A DNA stretch of 64,000 nucleotides from Hufsiella arboris (GTDB lineage: Bacteria; Bacteroidota; Bacteroidia; Sphingobacteriales; Sphingobacteriaceae). The notes under the pieces were generated by a model. It saw only the letters and a program-made list of their open reading frames with translations, made no database searches and had not been told where the DNA came from. Shown piece by piece: positions 37,900 to 46,094 of the stretch. Numbering within the stretch: the first letter of the stretch is position 1; the number at the start of each line of letters is the position of its first letter. The translations under genes were made by a program, and so were the position numbers. The stretch covers positions 434,001 through 498,000 of the forward strand of contig NZ_WVHT01000001.1 in assembly GCF_009834875.1 (NCBI RefSeq), written 5' to 3'.

Positions 37900-38469
37900 T
37901 TATCGAAACCTACAACCACTAATATGATCATTTACCATACCAGTTGCCTGCATATGCGCATAACAAATGGTTGACCCAAAAAATTTGAATCCGCGCTTTT
38001 TCATGTCCTTTGAGATGATATCTGAAATTTCCGTCGTTGCAGGCGCGCTCTTGTAATCAGTCAGTTCATTTTTAATCGGTTTTCCGTCTGGCATGAATGA
38101 ATACAAATATTTATCGAACGATCCGAACTCTTTCTGTATTTTAAGGAATAATTTGGCGTTGGTAATTGCACCTGTAATTTTTAAACGGTTACGGATAATC
38201 CCTGAATCGTTCATAAGTCGTTCAACATCCTTCTCTGTGAAAGCAGCAACTTTTTCAGCATCGAAATCAGCGAATGCTTTGCGATAATTTTCGCGCCGTT
38301 TTAAGATAGTAATCCAGCTAAGGCCGGCCTGTGCTGCTTCAAGAATCAGAAATTCAAACAGGGTTTTATCATCATGAACTTCTTTACCCCACTCCTCGTC
38401 ATGATATTTTATGTATAGCGGATCGGTGCCACACCAGCCGCAGCGTATAATTGTTTTGTCATCAACCAT
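37900..38469 (-). CDS. tag: DNA-3-methyladenine glycosylase I
   Basis: Removes 3-methyladenine from alkylated DNA. 189 residues, normal length. The zinc site is visible: RCGWCG near the start, EEWGKEVHDD with the first His, and YAHMQATGMVNDHISGC at the C-terminus with the second His and Cys. EAAQAGLSWITILKRRENYRKAF is the base-recognition helix. The ATG at 38469 is chosen; upstream extension to 38553 shows no family similarity. Confidence 0.95.
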   Translation of the reverse strand: MVDDKTIIRCGWCGTDPLYIKYHDEEWGKEVHDDKTLFEFLILEAAQAGLSWITILKRRENYRKAFADFDAEKVAAFTEKDVERLMNDSGIIRNRLKITGAITNAKLFLKIQKEFGSFDKYLYSFMPDGKPIKNELTDYKSAPATTEISDIISKDMKKRGFKFFGSTICYAHMQATGMVNDHISGCRFR

Positions 38470-38571
38470 GCAATAAAGATAAAGCTTGATCGTCTTAATT
38501 TTAATCTCTAAAAAAGAAAGCCATCCCCCAAACGGCAGATAGCTTTCAATCATAAGGGACTATTCGGGTCC

Positions 38572-40908
38572 TTATTTTTTTAATACAAATGGAAGATATA
38601 ATCCAAAAGTTACATTTCTTCCGGGATTGTAAATTCCGAATGTTGGGTCGTTTTGGTCAAGTCTGCCGGGTTTTAGCCTACTAAGAGCGTCATAGTATTT
38701 CTGATCAAGTAAGTTGTTTGCCGAAACGGATAATTTCAATGGTTGCTTGCCAAATAATAATGTTGTTCCAATACCCGCATTCAATAAGGTATAACCACTT
38801 GTTCGGGTTTCGAATTCCGAGTCAACACGATTTTGCTGAAACGCGCTGTTTACCCCGACAGAAAAATAGGAATCACGGGTATCTTTAATCTTCGGCTCGA
38901 AACGAAGCTCGTTCTTGATATTTGCAGCGGGAATAAAAGGCAGCGGTTTATCCATCGTTAGATTTTGAGCGTGGGTATAGCCTAACGTGTTCTCAAAATG
39001 GATAAACGCTACCGGATGAATAGTCAGGCTGGCTTCGGCTCCATATAAGTTGGCATTTACCTGGCCATATCTATAAACAGGATAATTACTCACGTTTCCA
39101 TCTTCGTCTGTTACATCAATATTATCTCCAGCCATATTGGATGCATAAATGTAGTTATGAACATAATTTTCGTAAACACCGATGTTCGCTGTAACAAATT
39201 TCCCGTCGTATTCCAGGTTTAAATCAGCCTGATAACTCCGCTCAGGAGTGAGGTTCGGATTGCCTACCTCGTAACGGAATGTACCTTCATGGACGCCATT
39301 TGAGCCAAGCTCAGCAGGATTGGGTGAACGAAAAGCAGTTCCCGCGTTTGCCTTAAAGTTGAGAGCATCAGTAAATTGGTGAGTAAAACCCAGCGCTCCG
39401 CTGACGTTTGAAAACTGGTTGCTGAACAACGGAAATTTCGAATTTCCGTCATCATCAAACGCTTGCTTACCGTCATTTTTTCTAAAATCATAACGCGCAC
39501 CTAAACTGAGCGTACTTTTTTCCCAGCTTTTCTTAGCATAAGCGAAAGCCCCAAAACCATAGGTATCGTAAGCCGGAATTAATAACTCTACACCTTTGTT
39601 TTCACTGTGGCCGGCATCTCCGCTTAAGCCGAAAACTGGTTGCCAGCCGCTGGTTTCGTGGAGATAATATTTAAGGTCGGCGCTATAAGTTTTCAAATCA
39701 AAGAACAAAGAAGGCGTCGGCCCGTCTTCCAGTTCGCGCCGCTGATTATCCTGGTAACCGAAATCCGCTTTCAAATTGCCGGATGATCCGAGCGCAAAAT
39801 TGTTATTCAGCGAGATTTTGAAATGGCGAATGTCCTGTCGCGGAAAATCCAGGGAGCGATCTTTAAATTGTGTATTCGTGTACACTTCGCCATCTTCATT
39901 TACAAAACTTCCATCCGCGTTAACAACAGGATCGTAAAATCCGATGTTATTTCGGAAACTTGAAACATTCAGATGTGAATATCCCCAACTTTTGTTCAGC
40001 CCAACCATTCCATTTACGTCGGTTTCGTTATACCCGGAATTAGGAAAATAACCGGTTGGCGTTTTGAAGGAATAAGCATTTTTGTAAGAACCCCGGCCCT
40101 GCCATACAAAACCATTTTGGTTGCCTTCAAGCATGACGGAGTTGGCGCTTAAACCATTATTACCCGAATAATTTGTAATGACTTCGCCTTTGACCTGGCC
40201 TTCCGGTGCCGGAAGCGGCTCAAGCAAATTGATAACACCACCCAATGCATCCGACCCATATTGCAATGACGCCGCGCCACGCAAAACCTCAACGCGTTCG
40301 GCTTTAAACTGATCTATTTCGATTCCATGCTCGTCGCCCCATTGCTGCCCTTGCTGCTTCACGCCATTATCCAGCGTTACGATACGGTTATATCCCAAAC
40401 CACGGATGACAGGTTTTGAAATAGCCAACCCGGTAGAAATTTGCGAAACACCCGGAACTTGTTTTGCCAACGCGTCGACGAGATTGGTAGACGGTTGCAG
40501 CAACTCCGCTCTATTTAACACTGTTGCCGATGTGCTAGTACGTTTATTACTACCACTTACAGCGGTTCCTGTAACAACAACTTCTTTTGTTTCGATGGAT
40601 GTTGGCTGAAGTTTAAACTGCAGCTCCGAGACATTTGCAAGATCAACCACCTGAGTGAATACCTTATAACCGATATATTTGATCTCCACCAAATAAGTTC
40701 CTTTCGCCGGAATATTAGTCAGCAGGAACTCTCCATTGGAGTTGGTTATTGCAGAAGTGCGCAAATCTGGAACCGAAACCGTCGCACCAGGCAACGGGTC
40801 ATTTGAATTTGCGTCAACAACTTTACCTTTGATGGAAATTACGTTCGGAAAAACTGAATAGGAGCTGAATAATAAAAGTAAAATGCTGAATAATATCTTA
40901 TTCTTCAT
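38572..40908 (-). CDS. TonB-dependent receptor, ZnuD-like
   Basis: A 778-residue outer-membrane receptor. Signal peptide, then a carboxypeptidase-regulatory-like domain (GKVVDANSNDPLPGATVSV), plug with VVVTGTAVSG, GLGYNRIVTLDNGVKQQGQ, QWGDEHGIEIDQF and VEVLRGAASLQYGSDALGGV, and a barrel whose FRSPNPAELGSNGVHEGTF and EVGNPNLTPERSYQ resemble the zinc receptor ZnuD as I remember it. His-containing loops (GDAGHSENKG) fit metal binding. Next to a His/Cys-rich small protein, which supports zinc or copper uptake. Substrate is inferred only. No Zur box was identified. Confidence 0.85.
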   Translation of the reverse strand: MKNKILFSILLLLFSSYSVFPNVISIKGKVVDANSNDPLPGATVSVPDLRTSAITNSNGEFLLTNIPAKGTYLVEIKYIGYKVFTQVVDLANVSELQFKLQPTSIETKEVVVTGTAVSGSNKRTSTSATVLNRAELLQPSTNLVDALAKQVPGVSQISTGLAISKPVIRGLGYNRIVTLDNGVKQQGQQWGDEHGIEIDQFKAERVEVLRGAASLQYGSDALGGVINLLEPLPAPEGQVKGEVITNYSGNNGLSANSVMLEGNQNGFVWQGRGSYKNAYSFKTPTGYFPNSGYNETDVNGMVGLNKSWGYSHLNVSSFRNNIGFYDPVVNADGSFVNEDGEVYTNTQFKDRSLDFPRQDIRHFKISLNNNFALGSSGNLKADFGYQDNQRRELEDGPTPSLFFDLKTYSADLKYYLHETSGWQPVFGLSGDAGHSENKGVELLIPAYDTYGFGAFAYAKKSWEKSTLSLGARYDFRKNDGKQAFDDDGNSKFPLFSNQFSNVSGALGFTHQFTDALNFKANAGTAFRSPNPAELGSNGVHEGTFRYEVGNPNLTPERSYQADLNLEYDGKFVTANIGVYENYVHNYIYASNMAGDNIDVTDEDGNVSNYPVYRYGQVNANLYGAEASLTIHPVAFIHFENTLGYTHAQNLTMDKPLPFIPAANIKNELRFEPKIKDTRDSYFSVGVNSAFQQNRVDSEFETRTSGYTLLNAGIGTTLLFGKQPLKLSVSANNLLDQKYYDALSRLKPGRLDQNDPTFGIYNPGRNVTFGLYLPFVLKK

Positions 40909-40971
40909 AAAAATTTAATGCAGATGCATGAGGCATCCTGATAAGAAATTCTAATAATTAACCCTTGACGT

Positions 40972-41316
40972 TTAAGGATTTCCGGGAGGTCCGCGAAGTG
41001 TGCTTAGAAGAAGTTCAACGATTGGAGCCGTAATTTTCAACTCCTTGAAAAAACTTACAACGGGAATGTTTTCAATCGAATACTTTGTATCAGCCTTATT
41101 GAATGTTTTATCAACGTGGATGGCACATACCCAGCAAAATGAGCCTCTGTCTGAAACGTGTAGTTTATGATGGCAGGTTCCGGTTGCTCTTGCCTCACGG
41201 CATAACTGCTCTTGCTTATGATTATGCAAAAAATCGAGCGGCAAAATTGTTACCGAAAAAATCAGCAGCAATAACGCGCTTATGCCTGTTCCAAACGATT
41301 TTTTTAACCGAAGCAT
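40972..41316 (-). CDS. His/Cys-rich small exported protein, likely metal-binding
   Basis: 114 residues. An N-terminal hydrophobic helix (ISALLLLIFSVTILPLDFL) acts as signal or anchor, followed at once by H31-N-H33, C39, C48-H49-H50, H53, C61-W-V-C64 and H67. That density of His and Cys in 37 residues points to zinc or copper binding outside the inner membrane. No named family is recognised. It lies 63 bases upstream of the ZnuD-like receptor on the same strand and so probably shares its transcript. The ATG at 41316 is used; another four residues upstream are possible. Confidence 0.7.
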   Translation of the reverse strand: MLRLKKSFGTGISALLLLIFSVTILPLDFLHNHKQEQLCREARATGTCHHKLHVSDRGSFCWVCAIHVDKTFNKADTKYSIENIPVVSFFKELKITAPIVELLLSTLRGPPGNP

Positions 41317-41386
41317 TTTGTTGCACAAAAATAGATAAACTGAAAGTAATTTCGTCGGCTCAGTGTAACAATAACGATGATGCTGT

Positions 41387-41394
41387 TACCTTTG
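41387..41394 (+). promoter_or_regulatory. -7 promoter element next to a start codon
   Basis: TACCTTTG fits TAnnTTTG exactly and ends only five bases before the ATG at 41400. Transcription would begin at or just after that ATG, suggesting a leaderless mRNA. A GTG at 41363-41365 is a weak -33 candidate. Confidence 0.45.
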
Positions 41395-41399
41395 CAGCT

Positions 41400-41738
41400 A
41401 TGACGCCAGCGGAAATCAATACGAAATGGAAAGAACTCCAAACTAAAATAGCGACCGATTTCGACACGGACACGCCGGATATTAAGGTGTTCCTTTTCTT
41501 AATTGGCGTACAGGAACTGGGCCAGGGACCAAGGAAATTCAGCAAGCGTCAAAAGGAAGAGCTTATGCATATTGCTACTTGCAGGTTGTTCAGCGAGCTG
41601 GGATTTTATGAACTGGAAGGCCTTGACCAGGATGGTTGGCCACATTGGAAACGTGTTAAAACACTTCCGAACTACACCCTGCTTGAGCAGGAAATGCTTA
41701 TGAAATCCTTAATTATTACGTATTTTGAAACCCTATAA
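41400..41738 (+). CDS. Small conserved-looking cytoplasmic protein of unknown function
   Basis: 112 residues, acidic, no signal peptide or membrane segment. It reads as a soluble helical domain: KWKELQTKIATDFDTDTPDI, FLIGVQELGQGPRKFSKRQK, then MHIATCRLFSELGFYELEG and DQDGWPHWKRVKTLPNYTL. I have seen similar small proteins in Bacteroidota genomes but know no role. The ATG at 41400 is chosen because the frame further upstream overlaps the divergent His/Cys-rich gene and a promoter element lies just before. The cyclophilin gene follows after nine bases, so the two probably share an mRNA. Confidence 0.8.
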   Translation: MTPAEINTKWKELQTKIATDFDTDTPDIKVFLFLIGVQELGQGPRKFSKRQKEELMHIATCRLFSELGFYELEGLDQDGWPHWKRVKTLPNYTLLEQEMLMKSLIITYFETL

Positions 41739-41747
41739 TTTCTGTTC

Positions 41748-42530
41748 ATGATTCGCATTACCAAGCTTGTTTTAACATCTTTTCTTCTGTTCGCGGTGGT
41801 GGTTGCTTCTGCGCAAAGCCAGTCACACCAATATGTCCGTATAACAACATCAAAAGGCGAATGTACCCTATTGCTTTACAACGAAACGCCCCTGCATCGG
41901 GATAACTTTTTAAAGCTGTCTGAACGCAAAAGCACCGGAATTTTCAGCTTTTTAAGCAAGCCAAAGCCCAGCTTTTACGACGGAACATTGTTTCACCGTG
42001 TTATTAAAAACTTTATGATTCAGGGCGGAGACCCTGATTCAAAAACAGCCAAACCAAAGCAGGCTTTGGGAGAAGGTGGATTGAAATACACCATTCCTGC
42101 TGAATTCCGCGACAGCTTATTCCACAAAAAAGGTGCGCTGGCAGCTGCCCGCGATGATAACCCCGGAAAAGAGTCGAGCTCTACTCAATTCTACATTGTT
42201 CAGGGGAAAAAATATACCGACGAAGAGTTGGATCGGCTTGAACAAACACGTTTAAAAGGACGAAAAATTCCAGTATGGCAACGCGATGTTTACAAAACTG
42301 CTGGCGGAACGCCATGGCTCGATCAAAATTACACTGTATTCGGCGAAGTTGTGAAAGGCATTGAAATGGTCGACGCTATTGCGGTTGTTCCGACAGATGA
42401 AAATAACCGTCCGCTGCAAGACGTTAAAATGGAGGTTTCCGTGCTAAAAAAGAAAGAGGTAAAGCAACTTGAAAAGGAACTGGTTCAAAGCTCGTTCAAA
42501 AAGAATCTGATTATGGATTCGAAGAAATAA
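41748..42530 (+). CDS. Cyclophilin-type peptidyl-prolyl isomerase, exported
   Basis: Catalyses cis-trans isomerisation of proline bonds in the periplasm. 260 residues; signal peptide ends VVASAQ. Cyclophilin motifs: YDGTLFHRVIKNFMIQGGDP with the catalytic-type Arg, AAARDDNPGKESSSTQFYIV, and YTVFGEVVKGIEMVDAIA. It is longer than simple PpiA because of an insert of about 35 residues (DEELDRLEQTRLKGRKIPVW) and a charged C-terminal tail. It lies between the small unknown gene and xth. Confidence 0.95.
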   Translation: MIRITKLVLTSFLLFAVVVASAQSQSHQYVRITTSKGECTLLLYNETPLHRDNFLKLSERKSTGIFSFLSKPKPSFYDGTLFHRVIKNFMIQGGDPDSKTAKPKQALGEGGLKYTIPAEFRDSLFHKKGALAAARDDNPGKESSSTQFYIVQGKKYTDEELDRLEQTRLKGRKIPVWQRDVYKTAGGTPWLDQNYTVFGEVVKGIEMVDAIAVVPTDENNRPLQDVKMEVSVLKKKEVKQLEKELVQSSFKKNLIMDSKK

Positions 42531-42542
42531 TCTAGCTAGCTT

Positions 42543-43310
42543 ATGAAGATTGTTACCTATAATGTCAATGGAATCCGTTCGGCAATTAATAAAAACTGGC
42601 TAAGCTGGCTGCAGGCAGTTGATGCAGATATTGTTTGCCTGCAGGAGATTAAGTGTTCGCCGGATCAGCTAATGGATATTCTTCTGATTGAGCAAATGGG
42701 CTATGAACATTACTGGAATCCGGCTGAAAAGAAAGGGTACAGCGGAACGGCGATCTTTACGAAAAAATCACCAAACCGGGTTGAATATGGCTGTGGGATC
42801 GGCGATTACGACCGTGAAGGCCGTGTCCTTCGCGCAGATTTCGACAACTTCTCCGTGATGAGCACGTATTTTCCTTCCGGCTCAAGCGGCGACGAACGGC
42901 AGGCATTTAAATACCGCTTTCTTGACGATTTCCAGGAATACATCGACCATCTGAAAATTGAGTTTCCGAAATTGATAATCTCCGGCGACCTTAACATTTG
43001 CCATCGCGCTATTGACATCCATAATCCGAAATCTAATGCCAATTCATCCGGATTTTTACCGGCAGAGCGGGAATGGATGGAAGAATTTTTGAACTCCGGA
43101 TATATTGACACCTTCCGGCATTTCAATCCGGAACCGCATAATTATACCTGGTGGAGTTTCAGAGCGAATTCCAGGGCTAAAAATCTGGGCTGGCGCATCG
43201 ATTATAACCTGGCATCAAGCGATCTGAAAGATAATCTTAAGCGGGCGGTTATTTTGCCCGAAGCAAAACACTCGGACCATTGCCCGGTATTGCTGGAGCT
43301 GGCGTTTTAA
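42543..43310 (+). CDS. xth: Exodeoxyribonuclease III
   Basis: AP endonuclease and 3'-5' exonuclease of base excision repair. 255 residues. Metal and catalytic motifs are complete: YNVNGIR at the start, CLQEIK, GYSGTAIFTKK, the catalytic GDLNICH, WRIDYNLASSDL and the final SDHCPVLLEL with the His. Twelve bases separate it from the cyclophilin gene, suggesting one transcript. Confidence 0.96.
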   Translation: MKIVTYNVNGIRSAINKNWLSWLQAVDADIVCLQEIKCSPDQLMDILLIEQMGYEHYWNPAEKKGYSGTAIFTKKSPNRVEYGCGIGDYDREGRVLRADFDNFSVMSTYFPSGSSGDERQAFKYRFLDDFQEYIDHLKIEFPKLIISGDLNICHRAIDIHNPKSNANSSGFLPAEREWMEEFLNSGYIDTFRHFNPEPHNYTWWSFRANSRAKNLGWRIDYNLASSDLKDNLKRAVILPEAKHSDHCPVLLELAF

Positions 43311-43329
43311 CGAAAGCTCATTGGTCACC

Positions 43330-43355
43330 CATCCAATGGCTTAAGTAATTGGATG
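43330..43355. terminator. Weak hairpin between convergent genes
   Basis: CATCCAAT-N10-ATTGGATG, an 8-bp perfect stem between xth and the cyclo-ligase gene, without a clear T-run. Confidence 0.4.
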
Positions 43356-43364
43356 ACTAATGCA

Positions 43365-43934
43365 TTAGAACTTCCTGATTTCATAAGGAGTAATACACAG
43401 ATCTAACGGAATGTCATGGTCATCCGCATCCTGGATTTCATCCTCGGATCCGAAAAAAGATACGCCAATTTTTAAAACACCGGTCCGGCACTCTATTAAA
43501 AACCGATCGTAAAAACCCTTTCCATAACCAACACGATTGCCTTTTTTGTCATAAGCGAGCAGGGGAATTAAAACGGCATCAATTTTCACAGGATCAACGA
43601 CACGGCCGTTTTCAGGCTCAGTTATTCCCCAGCTATTCATCGCAAGGCGCGTTTCGCTATTCCACACAACATGCTGCATGGTTCCTGTTTCTAAATTGCT
43701 TTGCGGAAGAACAAGTATAACTTCGGGATATGACTTCTTTAGCCAGTCTGTTAAAATAAGGGTATCAAACTCGGATCGCCCTATCATTGGGTAATACGTA
43801 TGAAAATATCTGATCACTGTAAAATCAAGCGTTTTAAAATTAGCCAGGATTTGAACGCTCAATGCGCCACGTTCCATTTCGGATAAGGCTCGACGCTTTT
43901 CAAGGTAGGATTTTCGTAGTTCTGCTTTATTCAT
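43365..43934 (-). CDS. 5-formyltetrahydrofolate cyclo-ligase
   Basis: Converts 5-formyl-THF to 5,10-methenyl-THF using ATP, returning folate to the one-carbon pool. 189 residues. Family motifs are KAELRKSYLEKRRALS at the N-terminus, FHTYYPMIGRSEFDT, LIPLLAYDKKGNRVGYGKGFYDRFL (the nucleotide-binding loop) and IPLDLCITPYEI at the end. Single gene, insulated from efp by a strong palindrome upstream of its start. Confidence 0.94.
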   Translation of the reverse strand: MNKAELRKSYLEKRRALSEMERGALSVQILANFKTLDFTVIRYFHTYYPMIGRSEFDTLILTDWLKKSYPEVILVLPQSNLETGTMQHVVWNSETRLAMNSWGITEPENGRVVDPVKIDAVLIPLLAYDKKGNRVGYGKGFYDRFLIECRTGVLKIGVSFFGSEDEIQDADDHDIPLDLCITPYEIRKF

Positions 43935-43956
43935 TGTTGGATTAGCTAAAATAAAA

Positions 43957-43982
43957 AAAACGGCTCCAATTGGAGCCGTTTC
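43957..43982 (-). terminator. Strong terminator after efp
   Basis: AAACGGCTCCAATTGGAGCC then GTTT is a perfect 24-base palindrome, followed by TTTTTTAT on the minus strand; it closes the lpxD-to-efp transcript before the cyclo-ligase gene. Confidence 0.9.
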
Positions 43983-44029
43983 ATAATCAACCTAAACCTT
44001 AAACTTAATGTATGAAAAAAAGATCTTTA

Positions 44030-44590
44030 TTATTTCACACGCTCGATGTAGTCACCGGTACGTGTATCAACTTTTACTTTGTCACCCTGGTTGATGAACA
44101 TAGGAACTTTAATTTCGACACCGGTTTCAACAGTCGCATTTTTTAACGCGTTTGTTGAAGTGTCGCCTTTTACCGCCGGCTCTGTATAAGTTATTTCTAA
44201 CTCAACGCTGGCAGGGGCTTGTCCCATGATCGGCTCATCACTTTCGAACGCTACGATTACATTCATTCCCTCTTTCATAAATTTGGTTGCATTGCCAAAC
44301 AATGATTTCGGAACATTGAACTGCTCATAACTATTATTATCCATTACTACGTAATAATCACCGTCTTCATATAAATACTGGTAATCGTTTGTTTCTACGC
44401 GGCATATTTCAACTTCTTCATCAGTACGGAAACGATATTCAACCAATTTTCCTGATTTAATATTACGCATGCGAGCCTGGTAAAAAGCACGAAGGTTCCC
44501 GGGTGTACGGTGGATAAACTCTTCTACGTTCACCAAATCGCCGTTAAAGCGTAATATGTTTCCGTTTTTAATATCTGATGCCTTAGCCAT
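44030..44590 (-). CDS. efp: Translation elongation factor P
   Basis: Rescues ribosomes stalled at proline runs by binding between the P and E sites. 186 residues in three beta-barrel domains. The tip loop of domain I reads HRTPGNLRAFYQ (27-38). In E. coli the modified Lys34 sits in PGKG, so the aligned residue here is N32, with R34 two places on; neither Lys nor the usual rhamnosylated Arg context is present. The last domain has the family ending GDKVKVDTRTGDYIERV. It has its own promoter at 44613-44643. Confidence 0.95.
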   Translation of the reverse strand: MAKASDIKNGNILRFNGDLVNVEEFIHRTPGNLRAFYQARMRNIKSGKLVEYRFRTDEEVEICRVETNDYQYLYEDGDYYVVMDNNSYEQFNVPKSLFGNATKFMKEGMNVIVAFESDEPIMGQAPASVELEITYTEPAVKGDTSTNALKNATVETGVEIKVPMFINQGDKVKVDTRTGDYIERVK

Positions 44591-44612
44591 AATGGATAGG
44601 TTTTTCGAGCCG

Positions 44613-44643
44613 CAAAGGTAAAAACATTTGCACGAACTCGCAA
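44613..44643 (-). promoter_or_regulatory. efp promoter
   Basis: On the minus strand TTG, then 20 bases, then TACCTTTG, matching the Bacteroidota -33/-7 pattern with ideal spacing; 22 bases before the efp ATG. This makes efp independent of the lpx genes upstream. Confidence 0.65.
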
Positions 44644-44688
44644 GTGAAAAAATAAATTATTTTAACTGGTTTATTATCAGCCGCAATA

Positions 44689-45306
44689 TCACTTATAATC
44701 AGCAATATTCAAACAGCTGCCGCAGAAATCATACTCATTTTCCTGGTTGGAGCAGATTATTAGTAAACGGTTTGCTGTGAATTGCTGGATTAGCATGTGG
44801 TACCACTTTAGTCCTTCTTTGTCAAGATTTGACGTCGGCTCATCTAACAGCAAAACCGGGGTGTCGGACGCCATTGCAAGGGCAAGCTTAGTCCGTTGCT
44901 TCATTCCGGAAGAAAAAAACCGGATATTTTTGTTTTTTGCACGTTCAAAACCAAGCAATTCAATTAATCTGCCTCTGTCAAATCCGGGGACATAAGCCTT
45001 AAACTTAAAATGAAAATCAATGAGCTCTGAAAGCGTGAACTCTTCGATCAGTTCGAGATATGGTGCAGCTATACTAAGCGAATGAAAAATATGATCTGTC
45101 GAAATTTCTACATCATTTCTACGATAAGTTATTTTTCCCTCGGATTCGCTTAAACTACCTGAAAGTACCTGCAGAAAAGTTGACTTACCCGATCCGTTAG
45201 GACCCAAAATTGCATAAGAATCGCCCTGAATAAAGGTTTGGCTAATCCCGCGGAATATCCATTCACGGTTGAATCTCCTGCCGATATTTTCCAGAACGAT
45301 TTCCAT
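44689..45306 (-). CDS. ABC transporter ATP-binding protein without a permease gene nearby
   Basis: A 205-residue ATPase. Walker A GPNGSGKST (35-43), signature FSSGMKQRTKLALAM and Walker B VLLLDEPTSNLD are complete; the D-loop is present, and the switch His is not clearly visible (LLIICSNQENEYDFC takes its place). No membrane component is next to it. It follows lpxA by five bases and so belongs to the lipid A operon; a role in envelope transport is possible but unproven. The missing switch His may mean weak or regulated hydrolysis. Confidence 0.85.
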   Translation of the reverse strand: MEIVLENIGRRFNREWIFRGISQTFIQGDSYAILGPNGSGKSTFLQVLSGSLSESEGKITYRRNDVEISTDHIFHSLSIAAPYLELIEEFTLSELIDFHFKFKAYVPGFDRGRLIELLGFERAKNKNIRFFSSGMKQRTKLALAMASDTPVLLLDEPTSNLDKEGLKWYHMLIQQFTANRLLIICSNQENEYDFCGSCLNIADYK

Positions 45307-45311
45307 TCCAG

Positions 45312-46094
45312 TTAGGAGCTGGCAAATCCCCGCATAATTCCACGGTTTGAATCCCTGATAAAATCCAGGATCTCATCGCGGATTTCGGTCGGTTGTTTTT
45401 CCGCCTCAATGATATCCAAAGCAGTAGTAATATTATGCTTTTTCACAAAAATGGTGCGGTAAATATCCTGTATTTCGTTGATCTGATCTGAAGAAAAACC
45501 TCTCCTCCGCAACCCAACAGAGTTAATTCCAACATATGAAAGCGGCTCACGTGCTGCTTTTACGTAAGGTGGAACATCCTTGCGAACTAATGAACCACCG
45601 GTTACAAAAGCGTGTGAACCAACGTGTACAAATTGATGTATCGCTACTAATCCTGCTAAAACGACATAATCGCCAATGGTGATGTGGCCGGCCAGTGTAG
45701 TGCTGTTCGAAAAAATACAGTTATCTCCAACAAAGCAGTCGTGAGCAATATGGCAATAAGCCTGGATCAGGCAGTTTTTTCCAACAACAGTTTTCCAGCG
45801 GTCTTTTGTTCCACGGTTAATTGTGCAGCACTCGCGGATAGTTGTATTATCGCCAATCTCAACGGTCGTCTCTTCGCCGGCAAATTTCAGATCCTGAGGA
45901 ACTCCGGATATAACAGACCCCGGGAATATTTTGCAGTTTTTTCCGATCCGCGCACCGTTCATAATTGTCACATTCGGGCCAATCCATGTTCCTTCGCCGA
46001 TAATTACATCGCCTTGAATGGTCGAGAAGGGCTCGATGACAACATTATCCGCAATCTTTGCCTGTGGATGAATGTATGCTAGTGGCTGAATCAT
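45312..46094 (-). CDS. lpxA: UDP-N-acetylglucosamine acyltransferase
   Basis: First step of lipid A synthesis: moves a hydroxyacyl chain from ACP to UDP-GlcNAc. 260 residues, a left-handed beta-helix of hexapeptide repeats (VIIGEGTWIGPNVTI, ARIGKNCKI), with catalytic His in LIQAYCHIAHDCFVG, followed by a C-terminal helical cap (RRRGFSSDQINEIQDIYRTI). It overlaps the end of lpxC/fabZ by four bases, so they are translationally coupled. Confidence 0.97.
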   Translation of the reverse strand: MIQPLAYIHPQAKIADNVVIEPFSTIQGDVIIGEGTWIGPNVTIMNGARIGKNCKIFPGSVISGVPQDLKFAGEETTVEIGDNTTIRECCTINRGTKDRWKTVVGKNCLIQAYCHIAHDCFVGDNCIFSNSTTLAGHITIGDYVVLAGLVAIHQFVHVGSHAFVTGGSLVRKDVPPYVKAAREPLSYVGINSVGLRRRGFSSDQINEIQDIYRTIFVKKHNITTALDIIEAEKQPTEIRDEILDFIRDSNRGIMRGFASS

